Under the pieces are notes generated by a model. The model did no database searches. It saw only the letters and a program-made list of their open reading frames with translations, and was not told the DNA's origin. Source: Bacillota bacterium (lineage in GTDB: Bacteria > Bacillota > Clostridia > Lachnospirales > Lachnospiraceae). Taken from it: a stretch of 64,000 nucleotides of DNA. The DNA lies in assembly GCA_023411215.1 (NCBI GenBank), contig JAEYOY010000010.1:1-64000 (forward strand), written 5' to 3'. Both the position numbers and the translations under genes were made by a program. How positions within the stretch are numbered: the first letter of the stretch is position 1; each line of letters starts with the position of its first letter. Of the stretch, positions 7,501-15,430 are shown in pieces.

Positions 7501-9105
7501 TTACAGGGGGGACTGCTTCAGTATGGATATCTGGTATTTTAGCCAGGAAATAACCTCTGATTTTTCTTTATAGACAGGAGCGATATGCTCCCAAAGATCT
7601 ATAAAATGATCATTGATTGATTTTACGAACGTAGGCTCTGTAATGGCTATGTGTATTTCCTGTGTGTTAGGAGCCTCATTGTTTGATTCAAACAACACAG
7701 TAATTCTATCTTTTACTACACAACAGAAGTGTTCCATATTCTCGGTATTATTGTAATCCTCTGGAAGAAATGCGATTTTATAGTTCTTATATTTTTGCAG
7801 AAGAAAGATAATATTTTCTAAATACTCAATAATATCAAGGGTATCCATATGCATAGATACTATGCCAGCATAGCTATATAATTGAAACTGATGAGTTTTC
7901 ATTAAATCTTTGATGGAGGCTGCCATATATACATCCCTATATTCATAATTCTGTATATTTGTCAGAAATGCTTTCAACCTTTTTCTATAAAAGGTAACCG
8001 CCAAATTCTTGGCATCAGCGGAGAGCTTCTTCTTTTCGATGAATTTTCCGTATAAATGCTCTGGAAGTGTTAGTACACTAAAGCAATATCGATACAAGAA
8101 GCGATTCCCAATATTATCTTCACTATCAGCCAGATAATGACTATAATCGGTACGGTCAGTGAAGATTTTCATCAGAGGCTGAGCATATTTTGCAATATAT
8201 GCATGAAAGTGGCTTTGATATAATTGAATGGCAGACTTATTATTAAAATAAAGACCGCAGTTAATGCCAGATTGTAAATCGGTAGAAAAACAAGAAAGTA
8301 CTCCAATGTCTGGGACCACAACAAGTTCATCACCGGTTATGATGCTATCATAATTTTTAACATAATATGGGATGAATTTACCTGTTCGAACCAGTGGAAT
8401 CATGTAGTTCATAATACTAACACTTCTATTTGCATTAGTCTTCATTTTTAATAATAGGTTGATATTCCAGCCATTGGAAATAGCCTTTAGTAAAATCTTT
8501 CTCCATTTAATTAAATAGGAGGCGCTTTCTGCATAAATAAAATAACTGTAAGTGATATATATAATATTATTCTCTCTACACTTTTGATTTGCCGCACGTT
8601 CTAATAGCTGGAAACTAGCGGTAGTTATAGTATCTTGACCAAAAAGCACCTTGTCTTCATTTGATAATTCTGTATATGTAGAAACGCTTTGCTTTAAAGT
8701 GTTAAGCGGGTTATTGGTAGGAACATTAGTTATTTGATTGTTGTTTAATGATTGGATTTTAATTTCTTGTTTCTTTTTCTTACTTAGCTCAATTGAGTGT
8801 CCCTGTGCCTCTAATAAAACCATTTCAATTTTCTTCTTTATATCAGATGCCATCTCGATATCGGCAAATGCTTTTAAAAAAATCGAATTTATGTGCTGTT
8901 CATGAATTGTATTATAGACATTATGTGAAAGATATTCCGAAATGCTTTCAATGTAGTTGGAATTATAGGGAGGTACTCTCTTTCCGTGAATCCAACGGTT
9001 CACTAATGAACAATCTACATTAATCGCTTTGGATAATCGGTTATTGCTGATATCTAAAGAAGAAAGTAAAAGCTTCAGGCATTCTCCGAATAATAGGTTT
9101 GTCAT
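7501..9105 (-). CDS. Large orphan protein with N-terminal HTH (XRE-like) domain
   Basis: I do not recognise this protein by name. The first 60 or so residues look like a Cro/C1-type helix-turn-helix: LDISNNRLSKAINVDCSLVN then RWIHGKRVPPYNSNY, matching the pattern in which a recognition helix is followed by W..G.R.P. The remaining 470 residues have no motif I can name. They look soluble, rich in Tyr, Ile and Asn, with no membrane segment. The start is ATG at 9105 with AAGGGGATT upstream; a TTG lies one codon earlier. The gene stands alone, between the exporter (convergent) and the chemotaxis genes (divergent). Similar stand-alone regulators with long sensor regions occur in Lachnospiraceae, but the ligand and targets are unknown. 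Confidence 0.75.
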   Translation of the reverse strand: MTNLLFGECLKLLLSSLDISNNRLSKAINVDCSLVNRWIHGKRVPPYNSNYIESISEYLSHNVYNTIHEQHINSIFLKAFADIEMASDIKKKIEMVLLEAQGHSIELSKKKKQEIKIQSLNNNQITNVPTNNPLNTLKQSVSTYTELSNEDKVLFGQDTITTASFQLLERAANQKCRENNIIYITYSYFIYAESASYLIKWRKILLKAISNGWNINLLLKMKTNANRSVSIMNYMIPLVRTGKFIPYYVKNYDSIITGDELVVVPDIGVLSCFSTDLQSGINCGLYFNNKSAIQLYQSHFHAYIAKYAQPLMKIFTDRTDYSHYLADSEDNIGNRFLYRYCFSVLTLPEHLYGKFIEKKKLSADAKNLAVTFYRKRLKAFLTNIQNYEYRDVYMAASIKDLMKTHQFQLYSYAGIVSMHMDTLDIIEYLENIIFLLQKYKNYKIAFLPEDYNNTENMEHFCCVVKDRITVLFESNNEAPNTQEIHIAITEPTFVKSINDHFIDLWEHIAPVYKEKSEVISWLKYQISILKQSPL

Positions 9106-9711
9106 CAATTTAATCCCCTTAGCTATAGCGTTTATATAGCCATGAGATCAACTCTAAGTATTAGTATTTATTTAGGGCTTGAGACATGGCTTAATTTGCT
9201 GGTCTTATAACTTGAATTAGATCATGGTTCCTGCTTTATATCACGATCACTCAATGTGATATTATACATCTCAATGGATGTATTTCTACAATTAGAAGGT
9301 AAAGGAGCAATTCAAATTTAAGTAACAGACATAGAAGCGAGTGTATATGAAACGGCTATAAATACTTATTATTGGTATAATCTATTCTATCTGACAGCAG
9401 CTTCAAAAAACGAGTTATTAAGTTGTGCTAATCCTAAAAATGTATTTAATAAGTACTCTTTATTCTAACATATTTTAATATCATTGCAAAGCTAATCAAG
9501 GTATAATCTTCCATTATCCTATAGTCCGATAGCCCTATTTCCTGTCAGGAATCTTATATATAATTAATTACTCCTATAATATCTGATGAAGAAGTAAAGC
9601 TTTTTGTCATAACCATGGCATTGACATCAATGCAAAAAATATAGAAATAAATAGAACTTTAGGATATTATAGGTAGAAATCATACTAAACCAGTAAAAAT
9701 AGGAGGTATTT
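9106..9711. other. 606-bp divergent intergenic region with two short palindromes
   Basis: No gene is supported. It separates the orphan regulator (minus strand) from the chemoreceptor (plus strand). Two inverted repeats stand out: ATCAC-TCAAT-GTGAT at 9246-9260 and GCATTGA-CA-TCAATGC at 9618-9633. The second contains a TTGACA and is about 80 bases before the chemoreceptor gene. Both are plausible protein-binding sites; neither matches a regulator site that I can name. Confidence 0.45.
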
Positions 9712-11718
9712 ATGTTGCGTTTTAAAAGTATTCGAACGAAGTTATCATTGTTTTTTGGGATTTTAGTTTTCTTTATTTGTGCGGGGCTGGGAGTAATATC
9801 ATATATTACAGCAAGCCAGCTATTATCAAGCAATATTAATGAATCGATTACTCAAATGGCTCGGGAATCATCCAAAGGAGTTACCAGAGAGTTAAAAGTA
9901 CAAACAAATGCATTGGAAGCCTTGGCTGGAAATGAATGGCTGAGAAGTAATGCCTTAAGTACGGATGAAAAGCTGAAGCTATTAGAAAGTGAGGTAATAA
10001 GAAGCGGTCATATCAGAATGGGAATTGTCGATTTACAGGGCAATGCAAAATTTACAGATGGGACAAGTTCTAATGTTGCAGAAAGAGAGTATTTTAAAAA
10101 TACATTAGGCGGAAATATATCAATTTCAGATCCACTGCCCAACAAGGTTGATGGCACTGTGGTATTGGTTTATGCAGTCCCGGTAAAAGAAAATAACAAT
10201 GTAAAGAAAGTACTCATTGCTGTTCGAGAAGGAAATGCATTAAGTAACTTTACGAACGATATTAAATATGGTGACAGTGGACAAGCTTTAATGATTAATA
10301 GCGAAGGCACCACGATAGCCCATCAAAACTCTGAACTAGTTATGGAGATGTATAATACGTTAGAGGAAACAAAAAAGGATGTTGAATTACAACCTTTGGC
10401 TAATTTGATGAAATTAATGATGGAAGGGGAAGAAGGCGTCGGGGAATACCGGTATCAGGGTGTAACAAAATATATGGGGTATGCTCCCGTCGAAGGAACC
10501 AATTGGTCATTGGCAATTACAGCTCCCAAAGCAGAGATAATGGCTAAGGTGAGCCAGCTTTCATTCATACTCGTAGTTGTGTCACTAATATTCATTGCGA
10601 TCAGTTTAGTTATTACTGTGTTAATCTCAATGAGTATTGCCAGACCCATTAAAGCAGCTGCTGAACATCTAAAGATTGTAGCGATAGGGGATTTTTCAAA
10701 GGAAGTACCTAAGAAATATCTTGATGAAAAGGATGAAACAGGTGTTCTGGCTAATGCCTTACATACCATGCAGCTATCAATTAAAGATATTGTAAAAAAA
10801 GTTGTTACAGAATCGGCTGACGTAAGCCAGATGCTTACTACAATTAATTCAGGAATGGATCAACTTAATAAGAGTATAGAAGAGATTTCAGCCACCTCAG
10901 AAGAATTATCTGCAGGAGCAGAGGAAACTGCTGTATCCACAGAAGAAATGAATGCTACCTCAGAACAAATAGTAAAAACGGTAGAGTCAATTGCAGCAAA
11001 AGCACAAGAGGGAACAGGAATCGTAAGTACTGTGAATAGCATGGCAGTGGAAATGAAGAGCAATGCCACTGAATCAAAGGGAAATGCGGTAGAAATCTAC
11101 GGAAAAACGAAAAATGATCTGCAGAATGCCATAAAACAATCCGAAGCAGTAAATCAAATCGATGAGTTGTCCGAAGCAATTCTGGAAATAACATCGCAGA
11201 CTAATCTTCTAGCGTTGAATGCAGCAATTGAAGCTGCAAGAGCAGGTGAAGCAGGAAGAGGCTTTGCAGTGGTTGCTGACGAAATTAGAAAGCTTGCAGA
11301 AAATTCTAAAAATGCGGTTTCTAGGATTCAGGAAGTGACAAAGATTATTTTCATGGCAGTCAATAACCTCTCTACCAGTTCCGGAGTAATTCTTGAGTTC
11401 GTTGATCAGCGGGTCTTAAAGGATTATGACGTACTAGTGGATACCAGTGAGCAATTCAGTCAGAGCTCAGCTAATATCAATGATATGGTAATGGATTATA
11501 GTGCTTCATCGGAAGAATTATTTGCTTCCATGCAGAGTATGGTGAAAGCAATTGAAGAAATAACCAGCGCCTCTAATGAAGAAGCGCAAGGAGCATATAA
11601 TATTGCTCAAGAGGCTTCAGCGATCGCGATGAAGTCAAGTGATGTGATCAAAATGGCAGAAGCAGCAAGAAATAAGTCAGAGGAATTGATTAAGGCTGTT
11701 TCCGTATTTAAGGTATAA
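9712..11718 (+). CDS. Methyl-accepting chemotaxis protein with Cache sensor domain
   Basis: Membrane chemoreceptor of 668 residues. A signal-anchor helix at about residues 11-32 is followed by an extracellular dCache-like region to about residue 280, a second membrane helix at about 283-306, a HAMP domain, and a long helical signalling domain. The hairpin tip is unmistakable: SQTNLLALNAAIEAARAGEA then GRGFAVVADEIRKLAE at about residues 494-530, where CheA and CheW dock. Gln/Glu-rich helices before and after contain likely methylation sites. The next gene, 12 bases on, encodes a CheW adaptor, so the two may form a dedicated pair. No CheA, CheY or flagellar genes are present in the window. The AGGAGGT ribosome site fixes the ATG start. 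Confidence 0.95.
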   Translation: MLRFKSIRTKLSLFFGILVFFICAGLGVISYITASQLLSSNINESITQMARESSKGVTRELKVQTNALEALAGNEWLRSNALSTDEKLKLLESEVIRSGHIRMGIVDLQGNAKFTDGTSSNVAEREYFKNTLGGNISISDPLPNKVDGTVVLVYAVPVKENNNVKKVLIAVREGNALSNFTNDIKYGDSGQALMINSEGTTIAHQNSELVMEMYNTLEETKKDVELQPLANLMKLMMEGEEGVGEYRYQGVTKYMGYAPVEGTNWSLAITAPKAEIMAKVSQLSFILVVVSLIFIAISLVITVLISMSIARPIKAAAEHLKIVAIGDFSKEVPKKYLDEKDETGVLANALHTMQLSIKDIVKKVVTESADVSQMLTTINSGMDQLNKSIEEISATSEELSAGAEETAVSTEEMNATSEQIVKTVESIAAKAQEGTGIVSTVNSMAVEMKSNATESKGNAVEIYGKTKNDLQNAIKQSEAVNQIDELSEAILEITSQTNLLALNAAIEAARAGEAGRGFAVVADEIRKLAENSKNAVSRIQEVTKIIFMAVNNLSTSSGVILEFVDQRVLKDYDVLVDTSEQFSQSSANINDMVMDYSASSEELFASMQSMVKAIEEITSASNEEAQGAYNIAQEASAIAMKSSDVIKMAEAARNKSEELIKAVSVFKV

Positions 11719-11730
11719 AGGAGGGATAGC

Positions 11731-12171
11731 GTGAATAATACAAAACAAATTGTGGTGATAAATTTAAGAAATGTTCAATACGGAATTCCAATTGAGCAGG
11801 TTAATGAGATTATCAAGTATATTCACCCGACACAAGTCCCAAATTCTTTGCCCTACTCCGAAGGAGTCATTAGTTTAAGAGGAAAGATCCATTCTGTTAT
11901 CGATTTAGGAATTTTTCTTGGAATGGAGAAGAAGCAGCCTGATAAAAATACGAAAGTAATCATAGCCAATGAGAACAGCGTTGGCTTCATAGTCGATGAT
12001 GTAGCCAGGATAGTCATACCCAAGGAAGAGGAAATTGATACGAATATTAATCTACCAATCTATTTCAATAATGACCATTTATCATACATTCTAAAAATAG
12101 ATGGCAATATTATTTTTGTATTAGATATGTCTAGTATCCTAAAGATAAATCATTTTTGCCAGTTAGCCTAA
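11731..12171 (+). CDS. cheW: CheW chemotaxis coupling protein
   Basis: A 146-residue single CheW domain (two SH3-like barrels) that links receptors to the kinase CheA. Typical features are an early beta strand with YGIPIEQVNEIIK, then SEGVISLRGKIHSVIDLGIF, which contains the conserved G-x-I-x-L-R-G-x-x-x-x-V-x-D-L core, and VGFIVDDVARIV in the second half. GTG start with AAAGGAGGG about 6 bases upstream. It follows the chemoreceptor with a 12-base gap and is very likely co-transcribed with it. Confidence 0.93.
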   Translation: MNNTKQIVVINLRNVQYGIPIEQVNEIIKYIHPTQVPNSLPYSEGVISLRGKIHSVIDLGIFLGMEKKQPDKNTKVIIANENSVGFIVDDVARIVIPKEEEIDTNINLPIYFNNDHLSYILKIDGNIIFVLDMSSILKINHFCQLA

Positions 12172-12280
12172 ATGAAAGAATAAACCGGATTGGAATGCCA
12201 AAGGGCGTGCTGCGAATGAATTATGTTCTGTATGGATGTGCTATTCTAGAGAACTGAATTCGAGTATTATGATTGTATGA

Positions 12281-12322
12281 AATAGGTAAGGTCATTGGTT
12301 ACGCTTGATCTTGCCTATTTTC
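12281..12322 (+). terminator. Terminator after cheW
   Basis: AATAGGTAAGGTCA (12281-12294) pairs with TGATCTTGCCTATT (12306-12319) allowing G-U pairs, followed by TT. It separates the receptor/CheW pair from the EAL gene. Confidence 0.7.
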
Positions 12323-12368
12323 AAGCCTGGCTGTTAACTACAATACTTATTATATCAGGAGTGATGCT

Positions 12369-13301
12369 GTGAATAGTCATATTAAGAAACTATTGTATTT
12401 AAACTATGACAAAGGATCTAAGAAATCGGCCTTTAATATCAAAAAGGATGACAGGAACCATCAGAAAGCAAAGAAAGGAGTGTCAGATACATATAATAGT
12501 TTGGTGGCTGTTAAGAAGGAACAGTATACAAATGATGATATGGAACTTGATTTGAGAACTGCAATTGCCGAAAATGAATTTTTTCTATGCTACCAGCCGC
12601 TTATTGATACAAAATCACAAAGGATGGTATGGATGGAAGCTTTGATACGATGGGGACACCCTAAAAAGGGTATCATTAACCCATTAGATTTTATTCCGAT
12701 AGCAGAAGAGACTGGACTTATCATTCCCATCGGTGAGTGGGTCCTTGAGAATGCATGTATGCAGTTGAAAATATGGCAAATGATGGGCTACATTGATTAT
12801 GGAATATCAGTAAATGTCTCGGCAATTCAGCTTCAGCAACCGGGATTTAGTGAAATAGTAAGGAGTATTCTTAAAGAGAGTGAATTAAGACCGGAATACC
12901 TTGAAATTGAAATTACCGAAAGTGTACTAATAGAGGAATCCCATATTGTAATAATGAATTTAGCAAAATTAAGTGAGATAGGCGTTAAAATAGTACTTGA
13001 TGATTTTGGCACTGGATATAATTCTCTAAAGTACTTCCAAGAAATTCTTGTTAATGGAATAAAAATAGATAAAATTTTTATCAGTAATATAAAAGCTAAT
13101 ATTAATAAAATAATTATTGATACAGTAATTTCACTAGGGCATAAACTTAATGCAGAAGTAACTGCAGAGGGGGTAGAAACAATGGAGCAGTACGAATATC
13201 TTAAAAGCCAAGGCTGTGATAAAATCCAAGGATATTACTTTAGTAAGCCACTTTTACCTGATGACATAATCCAATATATGAATGAGAATCGGATTAGGTA
13301 G
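12369..13301 (+). CDS. EAL-domain cyclic-di-GMP phosphodiesterase
   Basis: Predicted to hydrolyse cyclic di-GMP to pGpG and so favour motility over attachment. The 310 residues are a short basic N-terminus of about 60 residues and one EAL domain. All catalytic landmarks I can check are present: E90-A91-L92, N149 in NVSAIQL, E181 in EIEITES, D211-D212 in DDFGTGYNSL (loop 6), K232 in IKIDKIF, and the late AEGVET and GYYFSKP motifs. No GGDEF, receiver or membrane domain is seen, so it acts in the cytoplasm and its control is not visible. GTG start with AGGAG upstream. The staygreen-like gene begins 65 bases after its stop and could share the transcript. Confidence 0.93.
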   Translation: MNSHIKKLLYLNYDKGSKKSAFNIKKDDRNHQKAKKGVSDTYNSLVAVKKEQYTNDDMELDLRTAIAENEFFLCYQPLIDTKSQRMVWMEALIRWGHPKKGIINPLDFIPIAEETGLIIPIGEWVLENACMQLKIWQMMGYIDYGISVNVSAIQLQQPGFSEIVRSILKESELRPEYLEIEITESVLIEESHIVIMNLAKLSEIGVKIVLDDFGTGYNSLKYFQEILVNGIKIDKIFISNIKANINKIIIDTVISLGHKLNAEVTAEGVETMEQYEYLKSQGCDKIQGYYFSKPLLPDDIIQYMNENRIR

Positions 13302-13366
13302 TATTAACTCATTACCACAATCTGAATACAATATAAGTAGTAATAACGCCTAAGGATGTTTGAATA

Positions 13367-13813
13367 ATGAGAAAACTTAATCCTCAAAAGGTATTTGTAC
13401 AATATCGGGGTATCATGAAGCCCTATGAACCGGTTATTGGAAGAAAATATACGATTACCCATTCGGATACAACCGCAGAACTGTTTACGTTTGTGGATGA
13501 GAAATATGCAGAAGATCAAGTTACTAAAATGCGTGATGAAGTAAGAGTGGCCTGGGAGCCAGATAGAAAGGGACTTGCATTAATTGGATCGTTACTTGTA
13601 GATGGTAGAGGGATCGTAGGAAATGCGTATACCAGAAATAATATCTTCTATAATGAAATGCCAACGGCACTTCAAGCCTTACGCCGAGCAGACCGTTTCT
13701 TGTTTGACAAAGAGTCTTATCTTGACAACACACCGGTGTTTATTCACTTTATCTCAAGTAGCCCGATATATAACAAAACATATGATTTTGGAATGATAGG
13801 TAGCTATAAGTAA
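13367..13813 (+). CDS. Staygreen (SGR) family protein, putative Mg-dechelatase homologue
   Basis: A 148-residue protein of the staygreen family. In plants SGR removes magnesium from chlorophyll a at the start of chlorophyll breakdown, and bacterial homologues have been reported to show the same activity in vitro. The family hallmark THSDTTAELF lies at residues 31-40, and MRDEV at residues 55-59. H32, D34 and D57 line up with residues I recall as catalytic in the family. AYTRNNIFYNEMPTALQALR and FLFDKESYLDNTPVFIHF are also typical. A fermentative clostridial cell has no chlorophyll, so the natural substrate is unknown; a tetrapyrrole or metal-chelate is a guess. AAGGATG lies ahead of the ATG. 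Confidence 0.88.
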   Translation: MRKLNPQKVFVQYRGIMKPYEPVIGRKYTITHSDTTAELFTFVDEKYAEDQVTKMRDEVRVAWEPDRKGLALIGSLLVDGRGIVGNAYTRNNIFYNEMPTALQALRRADRFLFDKESYLDNTPVFIHFISSSPIYNKTYDFGMIGSYK

Positions 13814-13920
13814 AGGCAACCACTGTTCTTACAGTAATGTTTATCTAATTCTTACATATAATAGTAAAAACTTGAGATGCGGGTATAGATTGAGAAATTA
13901 AAGTTTCTTCAATTGGCAAA

Positions 13921-13955
13921 CGATAGAAAGCACGCTTCGTGATCCTTCTATTATT
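13921..13955. repeat. Dispersed imperfect palindrome, copy 3 (inverted orientation)
   Basis: AACGATAGAAAGCACGCTTC, starting at 13919, is identical to the reverse complement of copy 1 (4476-4515). The distal arm (GTGATCCTTCTATTA) has diverged. It lies between the staygreen and LysM genes. Confidence 0.65.
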
Positions 13956-14011
13956 ATTAACTTGTGTTGCCGCCCAAATTTGCGACTTTACGGTGTGATG
14001 GGGGGATTAGT

Positions 14012-15313
14012 ATGATCATTTATGTAGTGCAGGATGGTGATACCATTACTACAATTGCAAATAAATTTGGAGTATCCGAAGCAAGAATAATACAAGAGAA
14101 TGGCATACAAAATGCAGGTGATTTAGTGATAGGGCAAACCATTGTAATTACAGATCCACAAGAGATATATATTGTACAAGAAGGAGATACTTTATCCGAA
14201 ATTGCATCGAAACATGAAATACCAATCATGCAATTATATAGAAATAATCCATTCCTTTGGGAAAGGGAATATATATATCCTGGTGAAGAACTCATCATAA
14301 GCTATAATACAAGCACAACTATTTCAACGAATGGCTATGCATTTCCGTTTATTGATATGAGAATAGCAAGAGAGTCCTTACCTTATTTAACCTATCTTTC
14401 AATTTTAAATTATCAAACATTAAGAAGAGGAGAGATTGAATCCTTCTATGATGATTCTGAATTAATTGAGATAGCCAAGCAGTTTGGAGTAGCTCCATTA
14501 ATGCTTATAACTAGTTTAACATTTCGTGGAGAACGTAATCCTGAAATTGTTTATGAAATATTATTAAACCCGGATTTTCAAGATAATCATGCACGGAATA
14601 TGCTTAAGGTGATGAAAGAAAAGGGTTACTATGGTGTAAATATTACAATCACACATTTAAACGAGACGAATCAGAAGCTTTATTTCGATTATCTGAAACG
14701 AATCACTTCTTATCTCGGCAAGGAAGGATTTCCAGTTTTTACTACGATAGATCCTAATTATATAGAAGAAGAGGATGAGTTGCAGTTCGAGAATATAGAT
14801 TACTCCGATTATAATGATGTAATTAGATTATTGTATTTCATGAAATTTTTCTGGGGAACTCAATATGGGCCTCCTATGCCTGTCACATCAATAAAAAATA
14901 TATCCTTATATGTAGATTTTATAAAGCAAACGATAGAGCCTGAAAAAATTGGAATTGGATTTCCTATGATAGGGTATGATTGGACTCTTCCATATATTTC
15001 ATATTCTTCAATAGGAAATGCAATCACGATTGAAGCTGCAATAGAATTGGCAAGGTTAAGGGATGCAACCATCTTATTTGATGAAGTTTCAGAAACACCA
15101 TATTTTCGATATATTACCCAAGTGGGTAATGAAATGGTTCAGCATATTGTGTGGTTTGTTGATGCAAGGACAATCGAGGCGCTTGTAAAGCTGGTAATGA
15201 AAAATGGGCTACAAGGAACGGGATTGTGGAATATTATGAGTTATATTCCACAGCTTTGGCTTATTATTAATTCGAATTTTAATATATACAAGTTATTTCC
15301 TGAAACGAATTAA
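14012..15313 (+). CDS. LysM - GH18-like protein (spore germination hydrolase family, catalytic motif lost)
   Basis: Two N-terminal LysM domains, about residues 2-46 (YVVQDGDTITTIANKFGV) and 52-97 (YIVQEGDTLSEIASKHEI), would bind peptidoglycan. They are followed by a GH18-like barrel to the C-terminus, as in the YaaH/SleL cortex-lysis enzymes. In those enzymes the barrel strand reads roughly G-x-x-G-(I/V)-(N/D)-I-D-F-E; here it is GYYGVNITITH near residue 204-214, so both catalytic acids are replaced by Thr. The protein is probably a binding or structural relative. There is no signal peptide, as for spore proteins assembled from the mother cell. The ATG at 14012 follows GGGGGGA; an ATG 48 bases earlier lacks a ribosome site. 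A protease gene follows. Confidence 0.85.
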   Translation: MIIYVVQDGDTITTIANKFGVSEARIIQENGIQNAGDLVIGQTIVITDPQEIYIVQEGDTLSEIASKHEIPIMQLYRNNPFLWEREYIYPGEELIISYNTSTTISTNGYAFPFIDMRIARESLPYLTYLSILNYQTLRRGEIESFYDDSELIEIAKQFGVAPLMLITSLTFRGERNPEIVYEILLNPDFQDNHARNMLKVMKEKGYYGVNITITHLNETNQKLYFDYLKRITSYLGKEGFPVFTTIDPNYIEEEDELQFENIDYSDYNDVIRLLYFMKFFWGTQYGPPMPVTSIKNISLYVDFIKQTIEPEKIGIGFPMIGYDWTLPYISYSSIGNAITIEAAIELARLRDATILFDEVSETPYFRYITQVGNEMVQHIVWFVDARTIEALVKLVMKNGLQGTGLWNIMSYIPQLWLIINSNFNIYKLFPETN

Positions 15314-15430
15314 CTTCATTCACGAATAGGGGCTATTTATTACGTACTTTCTATAGCTTCAGTACTTTCTAAGAATAAAAAAAACAAGGTCAACATAGGA
15401 TTAATATAATTAATTTATTGGAGGCATATC

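Noticed and set aside
9506..9535. Possible sigma-28 (flagellar) promoter, GTCCGATA with an upstream TAAT, ahead of the chemoreceptor
   Set aside because: The spacing to the TAAT is about 17 instead of 15 and the core is only partly conserved.
9616..9634. Possible sigma-54 promoter (TGGCA...TGCA)
   Set aside because: The GG to GC distance is 15 bases instead of the required 12.
11000..11200. Minus-strand frames opposite the chemoreceptor signalling domain
   Set aside because: They are shadows of the plus-strand coiled coil with no ribosome sites or recognisable protein features.
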